Assembly: GCA_040902725.1 (NCBI GenBank)
Contig: JBBDWU010000028.1
Location: 1-64,000 of the forward strand
Direction: 5' to 3'
From: JACVRU01 sp040902725
GTDB lineage: Bacteria; Actinomycetota; Thermoleophilia; Gaiellales; Gaiellaceae
Length of the DNA: 64,000 nt
Numbering within the stretch: position 1 is the first letter of the stretch; the number at the start of each line of letters is the position of its first letter. Under the pieces are notes generated by a model that did no database searches, was not told the origin of the DNA, and saw nothing but the letters and a program-made list of their open reading frames with translations. Of this stretch, positions 23,662 through 32,180 are shown piece after piece. Both the position numbers and the translations under genes were made by a program.

Positions 23662-25240
23662 CGGTCGCCTGGGCGAACTGCTCGCGGAGCGCCGTCTTGC
23701 GGAACTTGCCCACCGCCGTCTTCGGGATCTCCTCGACGACCTCGAAGCGGTCGGGCAGCTGCCACTTCGCGAACTGGGGCGCGATGAAGTCCCGCAGCTC
23801 GTCCGGGGTCGCCGACTGGCCCTCCTTGAAGACCACCACCGCGAGCGGCCGTTCCGCCCACTTCTCGTCGGGGACGGCGATCACGGCCGCCTCGGCGACC
23901 GCCGGGTGGCCCATGAGCGCGTTCTCGAGCGCGACCGACGAGACCCACTCGCCGCCGGACTTGATCACGTCCTTCGTGCGGTCCTGGATCTCGATGTAGC
24001 CGCCCTCCTCGATCGTGACGATGTCGCCCGTCTGGAACCAGTTGTCGTCGGTCCAGCGGTCGGCCTGCGAGGAGTCCTCGTAGTAGCCGGAGGCGATCCA
24101 GGCGCCGCGCACCTCGAGCTCGCCCATCGTCTTCCCGTCCCAGGGCACGATGCCCTCGTCGTTGACGGCGCGGATCTCCACGAACGGGGCGGGGACGCCT
24201 TGCTTGGCGCGGTACGCGAAGCGCACCTCGTCAGGGGCGTCGGCCAGCGCGCTCGGCAGCTCGGAGACCGTTCCGAGCGGCGACATCTCCGTCATCCCCC
24301 ACGCGTGGCACACGTGCAGGCCGTGGCGCTCCTCGAAGCCCTGGATCATCGACTTCGGCGCCGCCGACCCGCCGACGATCATCGAGCGCAGCTTCGACAG
24401 GTCGAAGCGCTTCGGATCGGCGTCGAGCATCTGCAGGATGCCCATCCAGATCGTCGGCACGCCGCCCGTGATCGTCACCGCCTCGCGCTCGAACGCGTCG
24501 AGCAGGCTCTCCGGGTCGAGATGCGGCCCGGGAAACACCTGCTTCGCGCCCACGAGCGTGCACGTGAAGGGGAACCCCCACGCGTTCGCGTGGAACATGG
24601 GGACGACCGGCAGCACCGTGTCGGCCTCCTGGATGCCGAGCGTGCCGGACTGCGTCGAGGCGAGCGAGTGCACGGCGATCGCCCGGTGCGAGTAGAGAAC
24701 GCCCTTGGGCATCCCTGTCGTGCCGCTCGTGTAGCACATCACCGCGGCCGCGCGCTCGTCGATGTCCGGGTAGTCCCAGTCGGGGTCGCCGCTCTCGAGC
24801 AGCTCCTCGTACTGCGGCCCGATGACGATCACCTGCTCGAACTCGGCCTGGTCCTTGAAGGTCTCGTAGAGCGGCAGCAGCGTCTCGTCGACGATCAGCA
24901 CCTTGTCGCCGGCGTGGTTGGCGATGTAGGCGAGGTCGCCGGGCGAGAGGCGCAGGTTGAGCGTGTGGACAACGTTGCCGGAGATCGGGACGCCGAAGTA
25001 GACCTCCAGGTGCTGGTAGTGGTTCCAGCAGAGCGTGGCGACCCGGGCACCGTCCTTTACCCCGAGCTTCAGCAGCGCCGAGGCGAGCCGGCGGGCGCGG
25101 CCGGCGAAGTCGCCGTACGTGTAGCGGTGGAAGCTCTTGTCGGCGAGCCGCGTGACGATCTCCTTGCCGGCGTAGAGCGACTCGGCCCGGCGCAGGATCG
25201 CGGGGATGTTCAGCTGGTAGTCCATGATCAGTCCGTTCAT
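23651..25240 (-). CDS. Acyl-CoA synthetase (AMP-forming)
   Basis: Activates a carboxylic acid to its CoA thioester through an acyl-adenylate. The 529 residues include the P-loop-like YTSGTTGMPKG, HAWGMTEMSPLG, TGDIVTIEEGG and DRTKDVIKSGGEWVSS. The C-terminal catalytic Lys lies in PKTAVGKFRK. It resembles medium/long-chain fatty-acyl-CoA ligases, and the natural acid is not evident. The ATG overlaps the cupin gene's stop, and Met6 is an alternative start. It is probably the entry enzyme of the operon's degradation route. Confidence 0.92.
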   Translation of the reverse strand: MNGLIMDYQLNIPAILRRAESLYAGKEIVTRLADKSFHRYTYGDFAGRARRLASALLKLGVKDGARVATLCWNHYQHLEVYFGVPISGNVVHTLNLRLSPGDLAYIANHAGDKVLIVDETLLPLYETFKDQAEFEQVIVIGPQYEELLESGDPDWDYPDIDERAAAVMCYTSGTTGMPKGVLYSHRAIAVHSLASTQSGTLGIQEADTVLPVVPMFHANAWGFPFTCTLVGAKQVFPGPHLDPESLLDAFEREAVTITGGVPTIWMGILQMLDADPKRFDLSKLRSMIVGGSAAPKSMIQGFEERHGLHVCHAWGMTEMSPLGTVSELPSALADAPDEVRFAYRAKQGVPAPFVEIRAVNDEGIVPWDGKTMGELEVRGAWIASGYYEDSSQADRWTDDNWFQTGDIVTIEEGGYIEIQDRTKDVIKSGGEWVSSVALENALMGHPAVAEAAVIAVPDEKWAERPLAVVVFKEGQSATPDELRDFIAPQFAKWQLPDRFEVVEEIPKTAVGKFRKTALREQFAQATVEA

Positions 25241-25632
25241 CAGAACTCCCCTCGGCTCATGGCCTGTCGTCGCTCCAGGTCGGCCGGGTCGAGCAGCTGC
25301 CCGTCGCGGCCGACGTAGCCGCCCTTGCCGCCGACGATCAGGAGGACGAGATCCTGGTCGCCGCGGTTCGAGACCTTGCGCGGCGTGGCGGCCTCGACGT
25401 GGACGAGCCCGCCCGGCCCCAGCTCGACCGTGTCGTCCTCGACCTGGAACGTGGCCGTGCCGGAGTGGACGAAGTAGAGCTCGTCCTGCTCTTCGTGGTA
25501 GTGGAGGACGCCGTCGGCGCCCGGCGGGTAGACGATCGCGTTCACGCCGAACGCGGTCACGCCGAGCGGCTGGCGGATCTTCCGGAAGCCGTAGCCCCCG
25601 AGCTCGTCAAGCGATGCGGACCGGTACCCCAT
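25240..25632 (-). CDS. Cupin-domain protein
   Basis: A 130-residue single cupin. The first motif, LHYHEEQDELYFVHSG, has the His-x-His and Glu metal ligands. The second, GPGGLVHVEAATPRKVSN, has a His position and ends the barrel. The function is unknown; such proteins in catabolic operons bind small molecules or act as dioxygenases or isomerases. GGAAGGAG precedes the ATG at 25632. It starts 26 bp inside the end of the upstream acyl-CoA dehydrogenase. Confidence 0.82.
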   Translation of the reverse strand: MGYRSASLDELGGYGFRKIRQPLGVTAFGVNAIVYPPGADGVLHYHEEQDELYFVHSGTATFQVEDDTVELGPGGLVHVEAATPRKVSNRGDQDLVLLIVGGKGGYVGRDGQLLDPADLERRQAMSRGEF

Positions 25633-26527
25633 CTCTCGCTCCTTCCAGCGCCCAGGCGGCGACGTCGGCCCGGTGCTCGGCCGGGAAGCCCCAGAAGGCC
25701 TCCAGCCACAGGGCGCGCTTGTAGTAGCGGTGGAGCACGTGCTCCCAGGTGAAGCCGATGCCGCCGTGCACCTGGATGGCGCGCTCGCAGGCGGCAACGG
25801 CGGCCTCGGTCGCGTACGCCTTGGCGGCCGCGGCGGCGACGGGCGCCTGCTCGTCGCGCTCGGCGACGCACCAGGCAGCCCAGTAGGCGAGCGAGCGGGC
25901 GAGCTCGGTCTCGACGTAGGTGTCGGCAAGCTTGTGCGAGACGGCCTGGTAGACGCCGATCGGCTTGCCGAACTGCTGCCGCTGCGTGGCGTGCTCGATC
26001 CCGAGCTCGAGCGCGCGCTGCGCGATCCCGACCGCCTCGAGCGCCGTGGCGGCAAGCGCGCGCGGGCGGTCGAGCGAGCCGGCGAGCGGCGTGCGCTCCC
26101 CTGTCGCCAGGCGCCCCAGCGGGCGCGTCTCGTCCATCGTCGGCAGCTCCTGGCCCTCGGCCCGCGCCGCGCCCTCGTCCGTCACGACCCAGTCGACGGA
26201 CGCGAGGTCAGGAACCAGTCCGTCGATCTCGGCCGACCAGCGCTCCTTCCCCGCCGCGACCGCCGCGAGCTGCTCGTCCCCCAGCGCGGGCAGCGCCAGC
26301 GCCACGGTCGCGAAGTACGGGCCGGCGTAGAGCGCGCGCCCGAGCTCCTCGAAGAGCACCGCCTCCTCCAGGAAGCCGAGCCCGGCGCCGCCGAGCTGCT
26401 CCGGGGCGGAGACTCCCAGCCAGCCGAGCTCGACGAGCTCGCTCCAGCTCGGCTCGTCGCGGCCGGCCAGGAACGAGCGGGCCTCCTGCCGCAGCTGCTC
26501 CTGCTCTTCGGTGAAGGCGAAGTTCAC
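25607..26527 (-). CDS. Acyl-CoA dehydrogenase, short partner subunit
   Basis: A 306-residue ACAD-like protein, shorter than the usual ~380. The N-terminal helical domain begins NFAFTEEQEQLRQEARSFL. The middle beta domain is reduced, and the C-terminal helices hold the ATQRQQFGKPIGVYQAVSHKL and AIQVHGGIGFTWEH motifs. With the full-length ACAD just upstream it fits the alpha2beta2 heterotetrameric enzymes described for mycobacterial FadE pairs. Its GTG overlaps the partner's stop as GTGA, supporting equal production of the two. Confidence 0.88.
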   Translation of the reverse strand: MNFAFTEEQEQLRQEARSFLAGRDEPSWSELVELGWLGVSAPEQLGGAGLGFLEEAVLFEELGRALYAGPYFATVALALPALGDEQLAAVAAGKERWSAEIDGLVPDLASVDWVVTDEGAARAEGQELPTMDETRPLGRLATGERTPLAGSLDRPRALAATALEAVGIAQRALELGIEHATQRQQFGKPIGVYQAVSHKLADTYVETELARSLAYWAAWCVAERDEQAPVAAAAAKAYATEAAVAACERAIQVHGGIGFTWEHVLHRYYKRALWLEAFWGFPAEHRADVAAWALEGARDGVPVRIA

Positions 26528-27687
26528 CGCGACCTCGGGAGGCCGAGGACGCGCTCGGCGATGATGTTGCGGAGGATCTCCGAGGTGCCGGCCTCGATCG
26601 TGTTCCCGCGGCTGCGCAGCTGCTGGAACTGCCAGAAGCCGCCGCTCTCGCCGTCGAGCAGCTGCGCCTCGGAGCCGTGCAGCTCCAGGGCGAGCTTGGT
26701 CAGCCGCTGGTTCTGTTCCGACCAGTGCAGCTTGACGCCCGAGCCCTCCGGGCCGGGCAGGCCGGTCTGCATCAGCCTCGTCAGCGCCCGGTAGTTCGTG
26801 AACTTGAGCGCGTGCAGCTCGATCCACTCACGGGCGACGCGGTCGCGGATCGCGGCATCGTCGGCGCCGCGCTCGCGCGCGAGGGCGAGCAGCTTGCGGA
26901 CGCCGACCTCGAGGCCGGTCGTGAGCGCGAAGCCGAGCGTCGCGCGCTCGTGGAGGAGCGTCGTCATCGCCACCTGCCAGCCCTGGCCGATCTCGCCGAG
27001 CAGGTTCTCGCGGGGTACCTGGACGTCGGTGAAGAAGATCTCGTTGAACTCGGCCTCGCCGGTGATCTGGCGGAGTGGCCGCACCTCCACGCCCGGGGCG
27101 TGCATGTCGACGATCACGTACGTGAGGTTCTGGTAGCGCGGCGCCTCGGGGTCACCGCGGCCGACCAGGATGCAGAAGTCGGCGATGTGCGCGTACGACG
27201 ACCAGACCTTCTGGCCGCTGACGACGAAGTGCGTGCCGTCCGCGGCGAGCGTCACCGAGGTCTGGACGGCGGCGAGGTCGGAGCCCGCATTCGGCTCCGA
27301 GAAGCCCTGGCACCAGATCTCCTCGGCCGACAGGATCTTCGCCAGGTAGCGCTCCTTCTGGGCCTCGGTGCCGTGCGCCATGATCGTCGGGCCGGCCATG
27401 CCGAGGCCGATCACGCCGACGTGCGGCGGCGCCTCGGAGCGGGCTATCTCCTCGTAGAAGATCGCCTGGAAGCTGTAGGGGGCGCCGCGGCCGCCGTACT
27501 CGGCCGGCCAGGTCAGGCCCGGGTAGCCCGCCTCCGAGAGCGCAAGGCTCCACGCCCGGAGCGCCTCGCCCTCGAAGCGCGCCGCCCCGCCACGGTGGCC
27601 GCGCAGCTCGTCCGGGAGGTTCTCCTCGATCCAGGAGCGCACCTCGACGCGGAACTCCGCCTCCTGAGGGGTGTCGCGCAGGTCCAC
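26524..27687 (-). CDS. Acyl-CoA dehydrogenase
   Basis: Full-length 387-residue ACAD and first gene of a seven-gene overlapping operon. Motifs are WCQGFSEPNAGSDLA and FVVSGQKVWSSYA in the FAD/substrate site and SRGNTIEAGTSEILRN near the C-terminus. PGLTWPAEYGGRG is typical of the FadE branch that works on branched or ring-derived acyl-CoAs. It probably forms a heteromer with the short ACAD that follows. GTG at 27687 is the start, with a leaderless-type GATAGT seven bases upstream. Confidence 0.93.
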   Translation of the reverse strand: MDLRDTPQEAEFRVEVRSWIEENLPDELRGHRGGAARFEGEALRAWSLALSEAGYPGLTWPAEYGGRGAPYSFQAIFYEEIARSEAPPHVGVIGLGMAGPTIMAHGTEAQKERYLAKILSAEEIWCQGFSEPNAGSDLAAVQTSVTLAADGTHFVVSGQKVWSSYAHIADFCILVGRGDPEAPRYQNLTYVIVDMHAPGVEVRPLRQITGEAEFNEIFFTDVQVPRENLLGEIGQGWQVAMTTLLHERATLGFALTTGLEVGVRKLLALARERGADDAAIRDRVAREWIELHALKFTNYRALTRLMQTGLPGPEGSGVKLHWSEQNQRLTKLALELHGSEAQLLDGESGGFWQFQQLRSRGNTIEAGTSEILRNIIAERVLGLPRSR

Positions 27688-27700
27688 GGGTTTGACTATC
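27688..27700 (-). promoter_or_regulatory. Leaderless -10 element of the acyl-CoA operon
   Basis: GATAGT at 27695-27700 (minus strand) lies seven bases from the GTG. The hexamer borders the stop codon of the upstream alcohol dehydrogenase. Confidence 0.45.
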
Positions 27701-28728
27701 TAATCACCCAGCCGCACGACCGAGCGAATCCCGTCCCCGGCGCCGAGGTCGGCGAAGGCCTCCTCGACCTCGTCGAGCGCGATCGTGCGCGTGACCAGCG
27801 AGGCCAGGTCGAGCTTCCCCTCGAGCGCGAGCGCGGCGAGCCGGGGGATGTCCTCGGCGGGGAGCATGTCGCCGCCGTGCGAGACGCGGAGCTGCGCGCG
27901 CGCGTCGAAGAGCTCGTACAGGTCGAGCGCCACGACCGAGTCCTGATGCGGCAGCCCGATGAGGGTGGCGATGCCGCCGTGGTCGAGTATCGCCACGGCC
28001 AGCTCGAGCGTGGCCGGGACGCCGACGGCGTCGAAGGCGAAGTCGACACGCCGGCCGGCGGGCGGGGCCGACGCCGTCTCGGTGGCCCCCACGCGCTGGG
28101 CCCACACGAGCTTTCGCGGCTCCCGGTCGATGGCGAGGATCTCGGCGGCACCGGCGATGCGGGCGCCCTGGACGACCGAGAGGCCCACGCCCCCGCAGCC
28201 GATGACGGCCACGCGGGCGCCCGCCCAGACCGGCGACGTGTTGAGCGCGGCGCCCACGCCCGTGGCGACCGCGCAGCCGAGCAGGCACGCCTGCTCGGGG
28301 GGAAGCTCGTCCGGGACGGGGATCGCCTGCCCGGCGTGGACGACCACACGGTCGGCGAAGCAGCCGCAGAGCAGCGTCGGCGTCACGGTCTCACCGTCGC
28401 TCGCGCGCCTCATCCGCCGCTTGGCGCGTAGCGGCGACCGGCAGAGGCGCGGGGCGCCGCGCGCGCAGGCGGGGCACCGCCCGCAGGGTGAGCGCCAGGC
28501 GAGCACGACGCGCTGTCCCGTCGCCTCGACCACGCCGCAGCCCTCGTGCCCCAGCGCGATCGGGAACGGCAGACCCCAGCCGTCGGTCTCCTTGACGTAG
28601 AGGTCGCTGTGGCAGACGCCGACCGCGAGCATGCGGACGACGACCTCGCCCTCGCCCGGCTCGTCCAGCACGACCTCCTCGACGCGGGCGTCCTCGCCCG
28701 GTGCGTTCAGCAGCACGGCCCGGTCCAC
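27700..28728 (-). CDS. Zinc-dependent alcohol dehydrogenase (MDR superfamily)
   Basis: Medium-chain alcohol dehydrogenase of 342 residues. The catalytic zinc ligands are in GVCHSDLYV and GHEGCGVVE. The four-Cys structural zinc loop is CGRCPACARGAPRLC. The NAD-binding turn is VAVIGCGGVGLSVVQGA. It resembles class III-like and mycothiol-linked formaldehyde dehydrogenases but is ~20 residues short of them, so oxidation of alcohols from the acyl-CoA pathway is as likely. It has its own promoter, divergent from the AlkZ-like gene. Confidence 0.9.
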   Translation of the reverse strand: MDRAVLLNAPGEDARVEEVVLDEPGEGEVVVRMLAVGVCHSDLYVKETDGWGLPFPIALGHEGCGVVEATGQRVVLAWRSPCGRCPACARGAPRLCRSPLRAKRRMRRASDGETVTPTLLCGCFADRVVVHAGQAIPVPDELPPEQACLLGCAVATGVGAALNTSPVWAGARVAVIGCGGVGLSVVQGARIAGAAEILAIDREPRKLVWAQRVGATETASAPPAGRRVDFAFDAVGVPATLELAVAILDHGGIATLIGLPHQDSVVALDLYELFDARAQLRVSHGGDMLPAEDIPRLAALALEGKLDLASLVTRTIALDEVEEAFADLGAGDGIRSVVRLGD

Positions 28729-28750
28729 GCCAGGATCCTACGATTCCGCC
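28729..28750. promoter_or_regulatory. Overlapping divergent leaderless promoters, alcohol dehydrogenase / AlkZ-like gene
   Basis: Minus strand: TAGGAT (28735-28740), six bases, GTG at 28728. Plus strand: TACGAT (28739-28744), six bases, GTG at 28751. The two hexamers share two base pairs inside a 22-bp gap. Confidence 0.6.
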
Positions 28751-29854
28751 GTGAGCAAGATCATCGCCGGGCAGGTACGCGCCTTCCGGCTGGCGCGCCA
28801 CCACCTCACCGACCCCCTGCCCGCCGAGCGGCTCGAGGAGCTCGTCGCAGCGGTGGGCGGCGTGCAGGCGCAGGTCGCCTCCGCCGCCGAGCTGGCCATC
28901 TGGGCCAGGTCCCGGGGTCTGAGCCCGGGACAGGTCCAGGAAGCCCTCTGGGAGCGCCGCAGCCTCGTCAAGACGTGGTGCATGCGCGGGACGCTGCACC
29001 TGCTGCCCGCGCACGACCACGCGCTCTGGGCGGCGGCGCTCGCGCGCAGCACGCGGTGGCGAGCGCGCCCGTGGCTGAAGGCATTCGGCGTCACGATCGA
29101 GGAGCTGGAGAGCTTCCTGGCCGCGCTCGACGCGGGCTTGAGCGACGAGGGCAAGACCCGCGAGGAGGTCGCCGCGCTCGCGCCGAGCCACCTGCGGAAG
29201 GAGCTGCTCAGGGGCTGGGGCACGCTGCTGAAGCCGGCTGCGTACCAGGGCGTGCTCGCCTTCGGCCCGAACCGCGGCCGCAACGTGACCTTCGTCCACC
29301 CGCGGGCATGGCTCGGCGGCACCGGCAGACCCCCGGACGGCGACGAGGCGGCGCGCGAGATCCTCCGCCGGTTCCTGCGCGCCTACGGCCCGGCCACGCC
29401 CGACGACTTCGCGCGCTGGTGGGGCGGCGGCGCCGGCGGAACCACGGCGCGGCGGCTGCTCGAGTCGATCGCTGGAGAACTCGAGGAGGTCGACGCCGAA
29501 GGGAGGCGCGCCTGGGTGCTGGCCGGCGACACCGAGCTGCTCCGCTCGCTCGACCCGCCCCGCTCCGTGCACCTGCTGCCGAACTTCGACGTCTACACGC
29601 TCCACTACCGGCCGCGCGACGCCTTTCTCCCCGCCGGCGCATACGACCGCATCTACCGCGTCGCCGGCTGGATCTCGCCGGTCGTGCTCTACGACGGCGC
29701 CGTGGCGGGCGTGTGGGAGCAGAAGAAGCGGGCGCGCCGGGTCGAGCTGCGCGTCGAGCTGCTCGCGCGCGACACGAAGCGCCTGCGCGCCGGGATCGCG
29801 CGGGAGGCGAAGCGCCTCGCCGAGTTCCTCGAGCTGCCGGTGGACGTGCTCTAG
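28751..29854 (+). CDS. AlkZ/YcaQ-family winged-helix DNA glycosylase-like protein
   Basis: A 367-residue protein of the HTH_42 family (AlkZ, YcaQ), glycosylases that open interstrand crosslinks or remove alkylated bases. The GVQAQV segment near residue 40 gives the QxQ catalytic motif of this family. KTWCMRGTLHLLPAHD and the later PNFDVYTLHYRPRD are further landmarks. It is alone on the plus strand, and its TAG overlaps the TAG of the convergent egtD gene in a CTAG palindrome. Confidence 0.83.
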   Translation: MSKIIAGQVRAFRLARHHLTDPLPAERLEELVAAVGGVQAQVASAAELAIWARSRGLSPGQVQEALWERRSLVKTWCMRGTLHLLPAHDHALWAAALARSTRWRARPWLKAFGVTIEELESFLAALDAGLSDEGKTREEVAALAPSHLRKELLRGWGTLLKPAAYQGVLAFGPNRGRNVTFVHPRAWLGGTGRPPDGDEAAREILRRFLRAYGPATPDDFARWWGGGAGGTTARRLLESIAGELEEVDAEGRRAWVLAGDTELLRSLDPPRSVHLLPNFDVYTLHYRPRDAFLPAGAYDRIYRVAGWISPVVLYDGAVAGVWEQKKRARRVELRVELLARDTKRLRAGIAREAKRLAEFLELPVDVL

Positions 29855-30849
29855 ACCGCGCCGGCCAGCGCGAGCGCGAAGTCTCCGCGCGGATCCGTCC
29901 AGAGCCTGCGGAGGTCGAAGCCGGCCGAACGCAGCTCCTCGCGGACTCCCTCGGGCCGGAACTTCGCGCTGATCTCCGTCCGCAGCTCCTCGCCGCGCCG
30001 GAACCGAACGGTGAGGCCGGCTGCCGGGACGTGCACCTCCTGGTCGATCCGGGAGCGGAGCAGCAGCTCGATCCACTCGTTCGCTCGGTCCCAGCGGGCG
30101 ACGTGGTCGAAGCACTCCGGGCGGAAGTCTGCGCCGAGCTCGCGGTTGAGGACGAGGAGGAGGTTGCGGTTGAACTCGGCCGTCACCCCGGCCGAGTCGT
30201 CGTACGCCGCGACGAGCCGCTCCTCGTCCTTCACGAGATCCACGCCGAGCAGGAGCGACTCCCCCGCGGACAGCACGTCCCGGAGCGCCGCGAGGAACGC
30301 CGCGCGCTCCGCCGGACGGAAGTTGCCGATGCTCGAGCCCAGGAAAGCCACCAGCCGCCGGCCGGCGGGCGGCAACGCGCCGAGATGGCGCTCGAAGTCC
30401 CCGACGACGGCGGTCACGTCGAGCCCTGGATGCTCCTCCGCGAGCCGCGCCGCGCTCTCGCGCAGCGTCTCCTCGCTCACGTCGAAGGCGACGAACCGCC
30501 GGAGAAAGCCCGCCGCCGTCATGGCGTCGAGCAGGAAGCGCGTCTTCTCGGACGTCCCGGAGCCGAGCTCCACGAGCGTGTCGGCACGCGTCTCGCGCGC
30601 GAGCTCGTGCGCGCGCTCGGCGAGGATCGCGCGCTCGCGCCTCGTGAGGTAGTACTCGGGCAGACGGGTGATCTCGCCGAACAGCTCCGAGCCGCGCTCG
30701 TCGTAGAACCACTTCGGCGGCAGCTCCTTCGGCTCGGCGGTCAGGCCCGCGACCACGTCCTCGACGAGCGCCCCGCGGCGATCCTGCGGCGAGAGGTGGA
30801 CGCGCACGTCCACCGGCCGGGCCACGGGTCGGCGCTGCGCGCTACTCAT
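29851..30849 (-). CDS. egtD: L-histidine N-alpha-methyltransferase
   Basis: Trimethylates histidine to hercynine with SAM, the first step of ergothioneine synthesis. The 332 residues match EgtD. PPKWFYDERGSELFGEIT and LPEYYLTRRERAIL open the substrate domain, VELGSGTSEKTRFLLDAM is the SAM loop, and FLGSSIGNF follows. The ATG at 30849 overlaps the egtB stop as ATGA, so egtB-egtD is one coupled operon. No egtA, egtC or egtE gene is in the window. Confidence 0.95.
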   Translation of the reverse strand: MSSAQRRPVARPVDVRVHLSPQDRRGALVEDVVAGLTAEPKELPPKWFYDERGSELFGEITRLPEYYLTRRERAILAERAHELARETRADTLVELGSGTSEKTRFLLDAMTAAGFLRRFVAFDVSEETLRESAARLAEEHPGLDVTAVVGDFERHLGALPPAGRRLVAFLGSSIGNFRPAERAAFLAALRDVLSAGESLLLGVDLVKDEERLVAAYDDSAGVTAEFNRNLLLVLNRELGADFRPECFDHVARWDRANEWIELLLRSRIDQEVHVPAAGLTVRFRRGEELRTEISAKFRPEGVREELRSAGFDLRRLWTDPRGDFALALAGAV

Positions 30850-32168
30850 GCATCTCTGGCACAGCGGAAGCCGGCGAAGATCTGGCGCCGGACGGGGAAG
30901 TCCCAGTTGCGGAAGGTCGTCCGGACCGCCAGCGGGTGCGTCGCCCACGAGCCGCCGCGCAGCACCTTGTACTCCTCGCCGAAGAAGACCTCGGAGTACT
31001 CGGCGTAGGGAAAGGGCTCGAAGCCGGGATAGGGCCGGAAGTCGCTTGCCGTCCACTCCCACACGTCCCCGATCATCTGGAGCGCACCGCACGGGCTGGC
31101 GCCGTCAGGGCACGAGCCCGCGGGAACCGGCCCGAAGCGCTGCGCGAGATTCGCCTGGCCGGCGTCGGGCAGGTCGTCACCCCAGGGGTAACGCCGCTTG
31201 CCCCCCGGCGCTTCCCCGCCCGCCGCTTTCTCCCACTCCGCCTCGGTCGGCAGCCGCCGCCCGGCCCAGCGCGCGAAGGCGTCGGCCTCGTACCAGCAGA
31301 CGTGCTGGACGGGCTCGTCGAGCGGCAGTTGCTCCCAGCGGCCGAGTCGTCTCCGCGACCAGGAGCCGTCCCCTTCGCGCCGCCAGAAATCGGGATGGCC
31401 GGCGCCGCACTCGTTGCGCCAGGCCCAGCCGCCCTCCGCCCAGATGCGCTCGTCGTCGTAACCGCCCGCCTCGACGAAGGCGAGGAAGGCGCCGTTCGTG
31501 ACGGGGGTGGTGTCGATCAGGAACGGCGGCAGGTCGAGCTCGTGCTCGGCCCGCTCGTTGTCGTAGGCCCAGGCCTGATCGTCCGTCCCCATCGGGAACG
31601 GGCCTCCCTCGACGCTCACCTCGCCCTGCCGGACCGGCCCGGGAGCGGGCGCCGGCGGCTCGGCGAACGGGTACTCGCCGTCGCGCAGGTTCAGGGTCGC
31701 GAGCATCGTCTCGACGTGCTGCTGCTCGTGCTGGACGACGAGCCCGTAGACGTAGCCGTCGCGCAGGAGCCGGTCGTCGGGGTCGAGGTCGGTTCGGTCG
31801 AGGATGGCCAGCGACCGCTCGCGGACGCAGGCGAGATAGTCACGGGCCTCGGCGGGCTCGAGCAGCGGCAGCCCCGGCCGGTCGGCCCGCGCGTGCAGGA
31901 AGGCGTCGTACACCTCGTCGCGATCGAGGATCGGCGCCTCGTCGCCGACGCGGCGGACGAGCCAAAGCTCCTCGAAGAAGCCAATGTGCGCGAGGTCCCA
32001 GACGAGCGGGGACATCAGCGGTGAGTGCTGCCGGACAAGCGCTTCGTGGTCGAGGGGCGCGAGCAGCTCGAGCGTCCGGCCGCGCGCCTCCTCGAGCGCC
32101 GCGGCCAGGCCGTCTTTGACGGCCCGCCGATCCAACAGGGCGGGATTCGGGCGCTCCACGCTGCTCAT
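30846..32168 (-). CDS. egtB: Hercynine oxygenase (EgtB)
   Basis: Non-heme iron enzyme joining hercynine to a thiol, gamma-glutamylcysteine or cysteine, with O2 to give the sulfoxide. The 440-residue protein has an N-terminal DinB-like domain with the iron-binding facial triad His61 (DLAHIG), His147 and His151 (QHEQQHVET). The C-terminal FGE-sulfatase domain has PFPMGTDDQ and WEWTASDF. The ATG at 32168 lies nine bases from the divergent ATP-grasp start. Reading further upstream gives only shadow sequence. Confidence 0.95.
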   Translation of the reverse strand: MSSVERPNPALLDRRAVKDGLAAALEEARGRTLELLAPLDHEALVRQHSPLMSPLVWDLAHIGFFEELWLVRRVGDEAPILDRDEVYDAFLHARADRPGLPLLEPAEARDYLACVRERSLAILDRTDLDPDDRLLRDGYVYGLVVQHEQQHVETMLATLNLRDGEYPFAEPPAPAPGPVRQGEVSVEGGPFPMGTDDQAWAYDNERAEHELDLPPFLIDTTPVTNGAFLAFVEAGGYDDERIWAEGGWAWRNECGAGHPDFWRREGDGSWSRRRLGRWEQLPLDEPVQHVCWYEADAFARWAGRRLPTEAEWEKAAGGEAPGGKRRYPWGDDLPDAGQANLAQRFGPVPAGSCPDGASPCGALQMIGDVWEWTASDFRPYPGFEPFPYAEYSEVFFGEEYKVLRGGSWATHPLAVRTTFRNWDFPVRRQIFAGFRCARDA

Positions 32169-32180
32169 ACTCCCAGAATG
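32166..32180. promoter_or_regulatory. Mirror-image leaderless promoters between egtB and the ATP-grasp gene
   Basis: Plus strand: CATACT (32166-32171), six bases, ATG at 32178. Minus strand: CATTCT (32175-32180), six bases, ATG at 32168. Each hexamer contains the start codon of the opposite gene. Confidence 0.5.
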
